In this document: positions 27,282 to 35,946 of the stretch, in pieces
Numbering within the stretch: the first letter of the stretch is position 1
Layout: every line of letters starts with the position of its first letter
DNA from: Fluviispira multicolorata
Lineage (GTDB): Bacteria; Bdellovibrionota_B; Oligoflexia; Silvanigrellales; Silvanigrellaceae
Assembly: GCF_009208585.1 (NCBI RefSeq)
Contig: NZ_WFLN01000004.1
Span: forward strand, 434,001 to 498,000
Length of the DNA: 64,000 nt
Direction of reading: 5' to 3'
The notes under the pieces: generated by a model
What the model was told of the DNA's origin: nothing
The model's database searches: none
The model's input: the letters and a program-made list of their open reading frames with translations, nothing else
Program-made: the position numbers and the translations under genes

Positions 27282-29663
27282 ATGGCAAAGAACTCTTACA
27301 GACCTTTTCACCCGAAGGTAAATCTCACAGAACTCAATTTTTCTACTGTTGATTTTAATTCAACATTACAAAATATTATTTTGAATGTGAGACCTCTCAT
27401 AGAACAAGGAAGAGAGTATTCTTATATTGCCGCATCTCTTCTCTCTGAAGAATTGCGTCTTGAAGTGTTAAATACAGTTGGAATAACAGCTTCTTTGAGT
27501 GAGTTGCCAGAACAGGAAAAACTCTATCCAACATTGTCTGAATATGTAAAATTTGGAACAGAGCAAGGTCAATTATCATCAAGATTGCGCGAGCTTGATC
27601 TTGAGTATTTAAATTCATGCATTCGACATGATAGAAATTATTTATTTGATTATTTAGGTTCTCATACACTTTATGATCGTTATCTTTTGCATAAACAAGG
27701 ACAGCGTTACGAAACATTCCAACATTTTTGGATGCGTGTTGCTATGGGAGTTGCTCTTGCAGAAAAAAATGCACAAGAGGCAACAAAATGCGCAGCTGAA
27801 TTTTATGAAGTTATTTCTCAAATGCTTTATGTACCAAGTACACCCACACTATTTAATTCAGGGACAAAGCATTCTCAAATGTCATCTTGTTTTTTGACCA
27901 CCACTCAAGATGATCTCCTTGATATTTATCGTCAGTATTCAGATAATGCAATGCTTTCAAAATATGCAGGAGGCCTTGGCAATGATTGGTCTAATATTCG
28001 TGCCAGCGGAAGTTGGATTAAAGGAACAAACGGGCGTTCTCAGGGTGTTATTCCATTTATTAAAGTACAAGATTCTTCAACAATTGCTGTAAATCAGGGC
28101 GGAAAAAGAAAAGGAGCTGTTTGCGCATATCTTGAGACATGGCATCTTGATATTGAAGACTTTCTCGAACTTCGTAAAAATACAGGCGATGAACGTCGTA
28201 GAACACATGATATGAACACAGCTAATTGGGTGCCTGACTTATTTTTAGAGCGTGTTGAACAAAATGCTGAGTGGACCTTATTTTGCCCATCAGAAGCAAA
28301 AGATCTTCATGACTCATATGGTGAAGATTTTAAAAAACTGTATGAAAACTATGAAAAGAAAGCAGAGCTTGGAGAATTACAAAATTTTCGAAAAGTGTCA
28401 TCTGTACAGTTGTGGAGAAAAATATTAACAATGATTTTTGAAACGGGACACCCTTGGGTAACGTTCAAAGATCCATGTAATTTAAGAAGTTCACAACGTC
28501 ATATTGGTGTTGTACACAGCAGTAATCTTTGTACAGAAATTACTTTAAATACAAATGCTGAAGAAACAGCTGTGTGTAACTTAGGATCTATTAATTTAAA
28601 AGCCGTATTTCAATCAGAAAATCCAGCAAAGACATTAGCACATGCAGTGAGTGTAGGTATGCGTATGCTTGATAATGTCATCAGTGAAAATTTTTATCCT
28701 ATTAAATCTGCAGAAACAGCAAATCATCGTCACCGTCCTGTTGGCCTTGGCTTTATGGGGTTTCAAGATGTTCTTTATATGAAGAGAATTCCATATTCTA
28801 AGCCAGAAGCAATGTGGTTATCCGAAAAAATTGCTGAGTATATTAGCTTTCATGCTATTAAGGCATCAGCAAATTTAGCAAAAGAACGCGGATCTTATAG
28901 CTCTTACCAAGGTTCAACTTGGTCAAAAGGTAAAGTGCCAAAAGACACTGTTTGTGAATTGGGTGTACATGTGAATTATCCTGTATCGCCAACACAGTTT
29001 AAAGATAATAATGGAGAGTTAAGAGCTTGTCCTGAGCTTTTATTTGCAGATGGTTTTACAGAAAGTTTAAATTGGGATGAAATTCGTTCCCAAGTGGCAC
29101 AAGGAATGCGTAACAGTCTATGCTTAGCAGTTGCACCAACGGCAACTATTTCTAATATCTCTAACTGTACGCAATCTATAGAGCCAACATATAAAAATTT
29201 ATATGTAAAAAGTAACATGGGCGGTGATTACACAATAATTAATGAATATTTAATAGATGATTTAAAAGCTTTAGGTTTATGGAACGCTGAATTATCTCGA
29301 GAATTAAAAAGAGCAGATGGTGATTTAAATAGCTTAAATATACCAGAGGATATTAAAGAGCTTTATAATACAGCTTTTGACATAGAGCCTGAGCAATTAA
29401 TACGTTGTGCTGCTTTAAGACAAATATATATTGATCAATCTATGAGTTTAAATCTTTATATGTCTGCTCCAAGCGGTAGAAAAATAGATGAAATGTATCG
29501 TTATGCTTGGCACAGCGGCTTAAAAACAACATATTATTTAAGAACAAAAGCTGCAACAAGTGTAGAAAAATCTAGTATTTCTAATAGAAAAAATGAAATT
29601 AAATTACCTGTCGAAGCAAAAGCTTGTTCTATTGACAACCCAGAATGTGAATCCTGTCAATAA
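27282..29663 (+). CDS. nrdA: ribonucleoside-diphosphate reductase class Ia, alpha subunit
   Basis: 793 aa from ATG 27282 (AGGAGA at 27268-27273). Active-site cysteines are readable: SSCFLTT (Cys203), the thiyl-radical cysteine in ETAVCNLGSIN or SSNLCTEITL, and a C-terminal redox pair ECESCQ. VAPTATISNIS and the NNGELRACPEL region are typical. The specificity domain and barrel are complete, but only about 44 residues precede the EYSYIAASLL helix and there is no VxKRDG motif. The N-terminal ATP-cone of classical NrdA is therefore missing. NrdB follows after 29 bp. NrdR-type control upstream. Confidence 0.95.
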   Translation: MAKNSYRPFHPKVNLTELNFSTVDFNSTLQNIILNVRPLIEQGREYSYIAASLLSEELRLEVLNTVGITASLSELPEQEKLYPTLSEYVKFGTEQGQLSSRLRELDLEYLNSCIRHDRNYLFDYLGSHTLYDRYLLHKQGQRYETFQHFWMRVAMGVALAEKNAQEATKCAAEFYEVISQMLYVPSTPTLFNSGTKHSQMSSCFLTTTQDDLLDIYRQYSDNAMLSKYAGGLGNDWSNIRASGSWIKGTNGRSQGVIPFIKVQDSSTIAVNQGGKRKGAVCAYLETWHLDIEDFLELRKNTGDERRRTHDMNTANWVPDLFLERVEQNAEWTLFCPSEAKDLHDSYGEDFKKLYENYEKKAELGELQNFRKVSSVQLWRKILTMIFETGHPWVTFKDPCNLRSSQRHIGVVHSSNLCTEITLNTNAEETAVCNLGSINLKAVFQSENPAKTLAHAVSVGMRMLDNVISENFYPIKSAETANHRHRPVGLGFMGFQDVLYMKRIPYSKPEAMWLSEKIAEYISFHAIKASANLAKERGSYSSYQGSTWSKGKVPKDTVCELGVHVNYPVSPTQFKDNNGELRACPELLFADGFTESLNWDEIRSQVAQGMRNSLCLAVAPTATISNISNCTQSIEPTYKNLYVKSNMGGDYTIINEYLIDDLKALGLWNAELSRELKRADGDLNSLNIPEDIKELYNTAFDIEPEQLIRCAALRQIYIDQSMSLNLYMSAPSGRKIDEMYRYAWHSGLKTTYYLRTKAATSVEKSSISNRKNEIKLPVEAKACSIDNPECESCQ

Positions 29664-29692
29664 ATATTTGCTTTTGTTTAAGGAGAAATAAA

Positions 29693-30676
29693 ATGTTGAT
29701 TAACGAAACAAAAACACAGCTTATGCCTTTTCAATATCCATGGGCTTGGGATGAATTTAAAAACCTTTGTAAAAACCATTGGCTTCCACAAGAAATTTCT
29801 ATGGCATCGGATATTGCACAGTGGAAAAATCAAGGTTTTATTACAAATGATGAACGTCATTTAATTAAAAAAATCTTAGCTTTTTTTGCTAACACAGATG
29901 TTCTTGTTGGTGATAATATTATTATGGCTATTTATAAGCACATAACAAATCCTGAGTGTCGTCAATATTTAACAGCGCAGGCTTTTCAAGAGAGCATTCA
30001 CTCATGGAGTTATTCTCATATTGTTGAATCACTTTCTATGGATCAGCAAGAAGTTTTTAGTGAATTTAAAAGAGTGGGAACTATAAAAGATAAACACGAC
30101 TTTCAAGCTCAATTTCTTGAAGGTATTTTAAATACAGATTTTTCTACTCAGACAGTGGAAGGGCGTTCTCTATTTTTAAAAAATCTTTGTGCTTATTATA
30201 TTGGTATGGAAGGAATGCAATTCTACAGTGCATTTGTTTTGTTACTTAATTTTAAACGCCGCAATTTGCTTGTTGGCACTTCAGAGCAACTTGAATATAT
30301 TGTCCGTGATGAGAGTTTACACTGTCGTTTTGGAACAAAACTTATCAATCAATATATACAAGAAAATGCAGATATTTGGACTAAAGAACTGCAAAATGAA
30401 GTGAGAAAAAATATTGAGCACGTTGTAGAGCTTGAAGATGCTTTTGTTGCGGATGCTTTGCCAAGAGATGTTCTTGGGCTGTCTTATGCACAATTTGCAA
30501 AATACATTCGCTACATTGCAGACAGACGTATTGAAAGTATAGGTCTCGAGCCTATTTATGGTGAAGAAGACACTCCTTTTCCATGGATGAATGAAATTAT
30601 GGATTTACCAAAAGAAAAGAATTTCTTTGAAACAAGGGTGACGGAGTATCAAACGGGCTTTGGTCTTGAATGGTAA
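29693..30676 (+). CDS. nrdB: ribonucleoside-diphosphate reductase class Ia, beta subunit
   Basis: 327-aa di-iron/tyrosyl-radical subunit. Metal ligands and radical site are in order: Asp in FFANTDVLVGDN, Glu and His in FQESIHSWSY with the radical Tyr retained in that motif, Glu in GMEGMQFYSAF, and Glu/His in VRDESLHCRFG. AAGGAG lies upstream of ATG 29693. There is no N-terminal ATP-cone. Forms the active complex with NrdA encoded just upstream. Confidence 0.96.
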   Translation: MLINETKTQLMPFQYPWAWDEFKNLCKNHWLPQEISMASDIAQWKNQGFITNDERHLIKKILAFFANTDVLVGDNIIMAIYKHITNPECRQYLTAQAFQESIHSWSYSHIVESLSMDQQEVFSEFKRVGTIKDKHDFQAQFLEGILNTDFSTQTVEGRSLFLKNLCAYYIGMEGMQFYSAFVLLLNFKRRNLLVGTSEQLEYIVRDESLHCRFGTKLINQYIQENADIWTKELQNEVRKNIEHVVELEDAFVADALPRDVLGLSYAQFAKYIRYIADRRIESIGLEPIYGEEDTPFPWMNEIMDLPKEKNFFETRVTEYQTGFGLEW

Positions 30677-30752
30677 TTTTTTAGGCATACGCGTTTGAAT
30701 CACAAAATAAAAAGAGGTAAGCTATTAAAAGTATCAATAGGGGAATAATTAT

Positions 30753-31022
30753 ATGTTTTTCAAAATACTTTTAAAAGTAACTCTTTTTATTTTATTTATT
30801 CTATCAACGGCATGCACAAAGCAAAGCTCAGTAGATTTCATAGTTGAAAATCCAGAGATGTTAAAAAAAGATAAATATGCTTCTTTTTATGGTGTTGAAG
30901 CTATGAAAGACTGTCAAATCTATCGTAAAATATATTCGGGTTTTTGTGACACAACGAGTCAACCTTTTGTGAAATGTTTTGATATAAATGATAAAAAATA
31001 TAAATCAACTTCTTGTGAATAG
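30753..31022 (+). CDS. small cysteine-containing lipoprotein, 89 aa
   Basis: Signal peptide MFFKILLKVTLFILFILSTAC with lipobox STAC. The mature part of about 69 residues has four further cysteines (DCQIY, GFCDTT, VKCFD and the final SCE), suggesting two disulfides in the periplasm. GGGGAA upstream supports the ATG. Not recognised. Lies 77 bp downstream of nrdB and may have its own promoter. Confidence 0.6.
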   Translation: MFFKILLKVTLFILFILSTACTKQSSVDFIVENPEMLKKDKYASFYGVEAMKDCQIYRKIYSGFCDTTSQPFVKCFDINDKKYKSTSCE

Positions 31023-31176
31023 CCCTATTATTTATAATTAAATAAAAAAAGAATGTATAGCTCTCCTGTTAATTATTTTTTTTCTATCATGTGTTAAGAC
31101 TTACCTCTAAGGCCTTTTCTCACTTTAAGAAAAAGCATGTAAAAAATACAAATAATTGAAAGGATTAAAATATAAA

Positions 31177-32040
31177 ATGAGTGAAACATCAATTATTGCA
31201 GATTGGAATTTAAGTATAATAAAGCTTTTTAAAGAATTTACCTTTGATGCAGGATTGCCCACAATTATTCTAATAGTTTGTTGTCTTTTATTGTGGCTTT
31301 GTATTTTTAAAAGAGTGGTAAAACTATTACTAACATGCGCAAGTCTTTTTCTTATAATTTTATGCTATAAAGGCACCCCTAAATTTCTTTTAGATCCCCT
31401 CCTTTCTCAAGCAGAAAAAGATTTACAATTTAGGGCAAGTGAAATTTTTAATCAAAATACAATTGTCCAGCCACTGCCAAGTTGTTTGCATAATATTGGA
31501 GGAATTATTGTTCTAGGGTCTGGTATTTATCAAAAAAATATTCCAGGAATTGTTGCTCAAACAAGGCTTATTGGCTTGAGTCATCTATTAAAAAACTCTG
31601 GCTTTGAAAAGCAATGGATAAATGAAAAATTGCCAATAATATTTTCTGGCGGAGTTACAAATATATATGTAGAGCAAAGTGAAGCAGATGCTATGAAAGA
31701 ATTTGCAGCTTATACATATGGAAAAAATATTGATCACTTTAATTTAATTGCCGAAACAAAAAGTAAAAATACTTATCAAAATGCTCTATTTGCAAAAGAT
31801 ATATTTGAAAAAAAGAATTTTAGAAAAAAAATTATTCTTTTGACAAGTTCTCAGCACATGTTTCGCGCCAAAAGGGTTTTCTTAAGACAAGGTTTTGATG
31901 TCTGTCCTGTGCCGGTAGCAACTTTAGAAGGATTTGGAGAAGGGGCTTTTAATTTTGCAAATGCCGCAAAATCAGTGTCTATTTTAAATGAATATTTTGG
32001 AGTGCTTGGCTATACAATAAAAGGTTGGCTTGAAATATGA
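31177..32040 (+). CDS. DUF218 (YdcF/ElyC-type) membrane protein
   Basis: 287 aa from ATG 31177; an in-frame TTG at 31156 is less convincing. Two N-terminal transmembrane helices (about 27-45 and 51-67) are followed by a periplasmic DUF218 domain: GGIIVLGSGIY, then LPIIFSGG, EADAM, AETKSKNTYQNALFAKDIF, ILLTSSQHMFRAKRVFLRQGFDV. This order matches ElyC of E. coli, which affects envelope polysaccharide and lipid-carrier metabolism. Precise substrate unknown. Confidence 0.82.
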   Translation: MSETSIIADWNLSIIKLFKEFTFDAGLPTIILIVCCLLLWLCIFKRVVKLLLTCASLFLIILCYKGTPKFLLDPLLSQAEKDLQFRASEIFNQNTIVQPLPSCLHNIGGIIVLGSGIYQKNIPGIVAQTRLIGLSHLLKNSGFEKQWINEKLPIIFSGGVTNIYVEQSEADAMKEFAAYTYGKNIDHFNLIAETKSKNTYQNALFAKDIFEKKNFRKKIILLTSSQHMFRAKRVFLRQGFDVCPVPVATLEGFGEGAFNFANAAKSVSILNEYFGVLGYTIKGWLEI

Positions 32041-32146
32041 ATAATTCAATTTGATTGAGTTTTTGTTTATATGGAAAAATGCTTTTAATTGCAATTTTAT
32101 ATTTATGGTGGTAATTCCAGCTTCGTCTGAAAAAGGAGTGTGCTTT

Positions 32147-32722
32147 ATGAGTAGTATGTATGATACACGTGAGTTTCGTCGCGGACTCAAAGTTTTAATT
32201 AACAATGATCCTTGGGTAATCGTTGATTTTCAACATGTTAGCCCTGGGAAAGGTGCCGCATTTACCCGTACCAAGGTAAAAAACTTACGTACTGGTCAAG
32301 TTGTTGAACAAAATATCAAAAGTGGAGATAAGTTAGAAAAACCAGATGTTGAAGAAAGAAATATGCAATTTCTTTATGCAGATGCTGATGGGTTCAACTT
32401 CATGGATACAGGCAACTACGAACAAATATCGCTCACAAACCTTGAAGTTGGCGACACAAAGAACTATCTTATCGAGAACTCAGTTATAAAGGTTGTTTTT
32501 TTCAACGGTAAGCCAATTGGAGTTGAAACAGATACTTTTGTTGAGCTTAAAGTTGTTGAAACAGCCCCAGGTGTGCGTGGTGATACAGCCACTGGTGGAA
32601 GCAAACCCGCAAAACTTGAAACAGGTCTTGTTGTGAGTGTGCCTTTTCATATTAACGAAGGGGATATTTTACGAGTCGACACAAGAGAAAATGTCTATGT
32701 TGATCGTGTAAATAGAAAATAA
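32147..32722 (+). CDS. efp: translation elongation factor P
   Basis: 191 aa from ATG 32147 (AAGGAGTG upstream). Relieves ribosome stalling at proline runs. The KOW-like domain I carries the modification loop SPGKGAAFTRTKVKNLRTG with Lys35, followed by the two OB-like domains, including ETAPGVRGDTATGGSKPAKLETG (in pieces) and the C-terminal VPFHINEGDILRVDTR. No EpmA/EpmB or other modification enzyme is encoded in the window. Ends at a clear terminator. Confidence 0.96.
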   Translation: MSSMYDTREFRRGLKVLINNDPWVIVDFQHVSPGKGAAFTRTKVKNLRTGQVVEQNIKSGDKLEKPDVEERNMQFLYADADGFNFMDTGNYEQISLTNLEVGDTKNYLIENSVIKVVFFNGKPIGVETDTFVELKVVETAPGVRGDTATGGSKPAKLETGLVVSVPFHINEGDILRVDTRENVYVDRVNRK

Positions 32723-32751
32723 GTTTACTTACACAACCTCTTTTGTTTATA

Positions 32752-32786
32752 AAACCGGTGACTCTACGGCCGCCGGCTTTTTTTTT
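32752..32786 (+). terminator. rho-independent terminator after efp
   Basis: AAACCGGTG pairs with CGCCGGCTTT (one bulged C, one G-U) across a short loop, immediately followed by a run of nine or more T. About 30 bp past the efp stop. Confidence 0.85.
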
Positions 32787-32883
32787 AAAGAAAAGTAAAA
32801 GTTTAACTTATTTCAATGGTTTTTTAACGCAAGTTCTTGACTTTACTTTAAGAATTAGAGAAGTCTAAGGGTGTTTGAAAATG

Positions 32884-32905
32884 GATTAAAATTATCCTTT
32901 TAATC
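32884..32905 (+). other. hairpin in the accB leader
   Basis: GATTAAAA (32884-32891) and TTTTAATC (32898-32905) form a perfect 8-bp stem with a 6-nt loop, followed by TTTCTT. It lies 65 bp upstream of the accB start. It could attenuate or could be chance in AT-rich DNA. Confidence 0.3.
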
Positions 32906-32970
32906 TTTCTTGGTACATTATGTCTTTGCTATTACTTTGTAAGCAAGATATATATTTAGAGGAAAAAATA

Positions 32971-33501
32971 ATGATTGATGTATCTAAAATTGAAAAATTA
33001 ATGACACTTATGGCAAAGCATGGATTTGATGTTGTACAGGCTGAATCTTCTGCGGAAAAAATTTCTTTGGCAAGAAATGTAGGTCAAACATCTTTATTTC
33101 AATCGCAAGCATACACTGCTGCCACATCAAAAGTAGCAAATGCTACGCAGGTTTCACAGACTTCATTAAATAATTTAGATTCCTCAGATAGCACATCTGA
33201 AAATCCATCTGCAATTATGAAGACTGAAGACAAAAATGAACCTAAAAAGTTGCCAGAAGGGACCACTATCACGAGCCCATTTGTAGGTACTTTTTATAGA
33301 TCGCCTAGTCCTGAAGTGGCACCATTTGTAGAAAATGGTTCAAAAATTAAAAAAGGACAGGCTCTTTGCATTGTAGAAGCTATGAAACTTATGAATGAAA
33401 TTGAAGCTGAAATTGACGGGGAAATTGTTGCAATTTTAGCAGAGAATGCAAAACCTGTTGAATTTGGCACTCCACTTTTTATTGTTGCTCCATCTAAGTA
33501 A
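32971..33501 (+). CDS. accB: acetyl-CoA carboxylase biotin carboxyl carrier protein
   Basis: 176 aa from ATG 32971 (AGAGGA at 32958-32963). The N-terminal helix region, a Ser/Thr/Ala/Gln-rich linker (about 38-85), and then the biotinyl domain with [16 protein letters not shown] and the biotin attachment site [14 protein letters not shown] are visible. BCCP carries the carboxybiotin between AccC and the carboxyltransferase in fatty-acid synthesis. accC follows after 28 bp, the usual accBC arrangement. Confidence 0.95.
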   Translation: MIDVSKIEKLMTLMAKHGFDVVQAESSAEKISLARNVGQTSLFQSQAYTAATSKVANATQVSQTSLNNLDSSDSTSENPSAIMKTEDKNEPKKLPEGTTITSPFVGTFYRSPSPEVAPFVENGSKIKKGQALCIVEAMKLMNEIEAEIDGEIVAILAENAKPVEFGTPLFIVAPSK

Positions 33502-33529
33502 ACAAATTAAATATTGTGAGTAAACTTAA

Positions 33530-34870
33530 ATGAAAAAAATTCTAATCGCCAACCGTGGTGAAATCGCCGTACGTATTATTCGTGCATGTCGTGAACTCGG
33601 TATCAAAAGTGTCGCAATTTATTCTCAAGCAGATGCTCATAGTCTTCATGCAAAGTTAGCTGATGAAAGTATTTGTATTGGTCCAGCAGAGAGTAAGAAA
33701 AGTTATCTTCATATTCCCGCAATTATTGCAGCCGCAGAAGTCAGTGGTGCCGATGCTATTCATCCAGGCTATGGTTTTTTATCTGAAAATGCAGGTTTTG
33801 CTGAAATCTGTAGAAAGTGTAATATTACATTTATTGGACCCACTCCAGAACAAATGCGCCAATTAGGCGAAAAGGTTGCGGCTCGTGATGTTGCACGTAA
33901 AGCAGGTTTGCCTTTTTTACCAGGGTCTAAATCTGCAATTGAAAGCATTGATATTGCTAAAAAATCTGCAAAAGAAATCGGCTTTCCCGTTATATTAAAA
34001 GCCAGTGGCGGTGGCGGTGGTCGTGGTATGAAAATCGTTCACAAAGATGAAGATCTTGAAAAAGCCTATTTTACTTGCCGACAAGAAGCAGCAGCGGCTT
34101 TTGGTAATTCCGAAGTTTATCTCGAAAAATATCTTGAAAATCCACGTCATGTTGAAATTCAAATTATGGCCGATAAGCATGGTAATATCGTTCATTTAGG
34201 TGAAAGAGATTGCAGTGTACAACGCCGTCACCAAAAAGTCATCGAAGAAGCTCCTTGCAATTTGTTAAATGAAAAAGAGCGCTCTCGTATTGGGGCCTAT
34301 GCAGTCGCTTTAGCAAAAGAAGTGGGCTATCATGGCGCAGGTACTGTTGAATTTCTCATGGATGATGATAAAAACGTATATTTTATGGAAATGAATACGC
34401 GTATACAAGTTGAACATCCTGTAACGGAACAAATCACAGGAATTGACCTTGTTCGCACACAAATACAGGTTGCAATGGGTGAGGCATTACCATTTTCGCA
34501 AGAAGATGTGAAAATCAAAGGGCATGCTATCGAATGCAGAATCAATGCAGAAGATCCAAAAAGTTTTGCACCTTGGCCAGGAAAAATAACAGCTTACTCA
34601 AGTCCAGGCGGCTTGGGCGTTAGAGTTGATGGTTTTGTTTATCATGGCTACACTGTGGTGCCTTATTATGACTCTATGTTAACAAAACTCATTGTAACAG
34701 CTGATACACGTGAGCTTGCCATTAAAAAAATGGAATGTGCACTGAAAGAATTTATAGTGGATGGAATTAGAACAAATATTCCATTTCATTTAGAAGTATT
34801 AAAGCATCCTGATTTTATGCAAGGAAAACATTCAACCCGCTTTTTAGAAAAAGCTGGTTTTGTAAAATAA
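33530..34870 (+). CDS. accC: acetyl-CoA carboxylase biotin carboxylase subunit
   Basis: 446-aa ATP-grasp enzyme that carboxylates the biotin on AccB. KILIANRGEIAVRIIRACRE at the start, HPGYGFLSENAGFAE, the glycine-rich ATP loop KASGGGGGRGMKIV, ERDCSVQRRHQKVIEEAP and EMNTRIQVEHPVTE, plus the C-terminal RIxAEDP region (RINAEDPKSFAPWPG). Length is standard. The accB-accC pair reads as one operon; accA and accD are not in the window. Confidence 0.97.
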   Translation: MKKILIANRGEIAVRIIRACRELGIKSVAIYSQADAHSLHAKLADESICIGPAESKKSYLHIPAIIAAAEVSGADAIHPGYGFLSENAGFAEICRKCNITFIGPTPEQMRQLGEKVAARDVARKAGLPFLPGSKSAIESIDIAKKSAKEIGFPVILKASGGGGGRGMKIVHKDEDLEKAYFTCRQEAAAAFGNSEVYLEKYLENPRHVEIQIMADKHGNIVHLGERDCSVQRRHQKVIEEAPCNLLNEKERSRIGAYAVALAKEVGYHGAGTVEFLMDDDKNVYFMEMNTRIQVEHPVTEQITGIDLVRTQIQVAMGEALPFSQEDVKIKGHAIECRINAEDPKSFAPWPGKITAYSSPGGLGVRVDGFVYHGYTVVPYYDSMLTKLIVTADTRELAIKKMECALKEFIVDGIRTNIPFHLEVLKHPDFMQGKHSTRFLEKAGFVK

Positions 34871-34884
34871 ACTCAAAAAGAAAA

Positions 34885-35271
34885 TTAATTTCTAAAAAGA
34901 ATAACTGTGGCCATTGCATAATCTATGTGGTGGCTTAATGAAATATCAAAGTCATCAATGTTTAATTCTTTTAATAGTATTTTAATATTTTCCGCAATAT
35001 TTAAAAAGGGTCGTCCACTTTCTTCATTTTCAATCCAAATATCTGTAAAAGCAACGCCTTTAGCGTAAAGACCCGTTCCTAAAGCCTTTGAAAAAGCTTC
35101 TTTTGCTGCATAACGAGCTGCATATGAGGAAGATTTTTGTAAAACTTTCTTTTCACAATAGAGAATTTCATTGGGATGAAATATCTTTTGTATAAAATTA
35201 CCTACTTGGAGAGAACGCTCAAAGCGTGGAATATGAACCAGATCGTTGCCAACAAGGATTTTTTTTGTCAT
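34885..35271 (-). CDS. acpS: holo-[acyl-carrier-protein] synthase
   Basis: 128 aa. Attaches 4'-phosphopantetheine from CoA to ACP. Signature GNDLVHIPRFERS (Asp binding Mg2+) at the N-terminus, AARYAAKEAFSKALGTG with the second metal Glu, and the C-terminal LSHHIDYAMATVIL. It converges on accC with a 14-bp gap and is divergent from clpP across 85 bp. Functionally linked to the fatty-acid genes beside it. Confidence 0.93.
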   Translation of the reverse strand: MTKKILVGNDLVHIPRFERSLQVGNFIQKIFHPNEILYCEKKVLQKSSSYAARYAAKEAFSKALGTGLYAKGVAFTDIWIENEESGRPFLNIAENIKILLKELNIDDFDISLSHHIDYAMATVILFRN

Positions 35272-35356
35272 TTCTGAGCTTGTCCCGCTTTCTTATTAGA
35301 ATTATACTTTCTGTTATGAATGTTTCTTATTTTGAAACACAAAGGAGTCCGAAAAA

Positions 35357-35941
35357 ATGTCGAATCTAGATGAACTCTCTTCTCTAATGGAATCAACAAC
35401 CAATAAAAAATTATTTGATCAACGCCTTATCGTGTTATCAGAAGCAATCACATCCAAGTCAGCAAAAAAAATTATTGAACAATTACTTGCCCTTGAGTCT
35501 GCTGATACTGCAAAAGACATTTGGATATTTTTAAATAGTCCAGGTGGCGAAGTTAATTCTGGATTTGGCATCTACGATACCATTCGATTCATTCGTCCAG
35601 AGGTTAAAATCATTGTTACAGGTTTAGCAGCGAGTATTGCAACAGTTATTTTATTAGCAGCTGAACCAAAGCATAGATATTCTCTTCCAAATGCGCGTCT
35701 TTTAATACACCAACCACTTATCGGTGGAAGTATTCAAGGGCAGGCTTCAGATATTGAAATTCATGCTAAAGAAATACTAAGAACTCGTGAAAAAATTGCT
35801 GAATTATATACTAAAGAAACTAAGCAGTCACTTGATCGGGTGCGAAAAGATATTGAACGTGATTATTGGATGACTGCACACGAAGCGCAAGAGTATGGAC
35901 TTGTAAATAAAATTATTTCTTCTTGGAATGAAGTTCGCTAA
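35357..35941 (+). CDS. clpP: ClpP-type serine protease
   Basis: 194 aa. Catalytic triad by position: Ser93 in TGLAASIATV, His118 in RLLIHQP, Asp169 in ERDYWM. LNSPGGEVNSG (60-70) and HEAQEYGLVNKI complete the family pattern. AAAGGAG precedes the ATG. It differs from the standard GQAASMGA wording (GLAASIAT) and is not next to clpX or tig. It may be a second ClpP paralogue rather than the main ClpXP peptidase. Barrel-forming cytoplasmic protease. Confidence 0.88.
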   Translation: MSNLDELSSLMESTTNKKLFDQRLIVLSEAITSKSAKKIIEQLLALESADTAKDIWIFLNSPGGEVNSGFGIYDTIRFIRPEVKIIVTGLAASIATVILLAAEPKHRYSLPNARLLIHQPLIGGSIQGQASDIEIHAKEILRTREKIAELYTKETKQSLDRVRKDIERDYWMTAHEAQEYGLVNKIISSWNEVR

Positions 35942-35946
35942 TTTTA

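Noticed and set aside
27140..27352. 70-codon frame in the nrdA leader
   Set aside because: No ribosome-binding site, Cys/Phe-rich random-looking translation, and it runs into nrdA out of frame.
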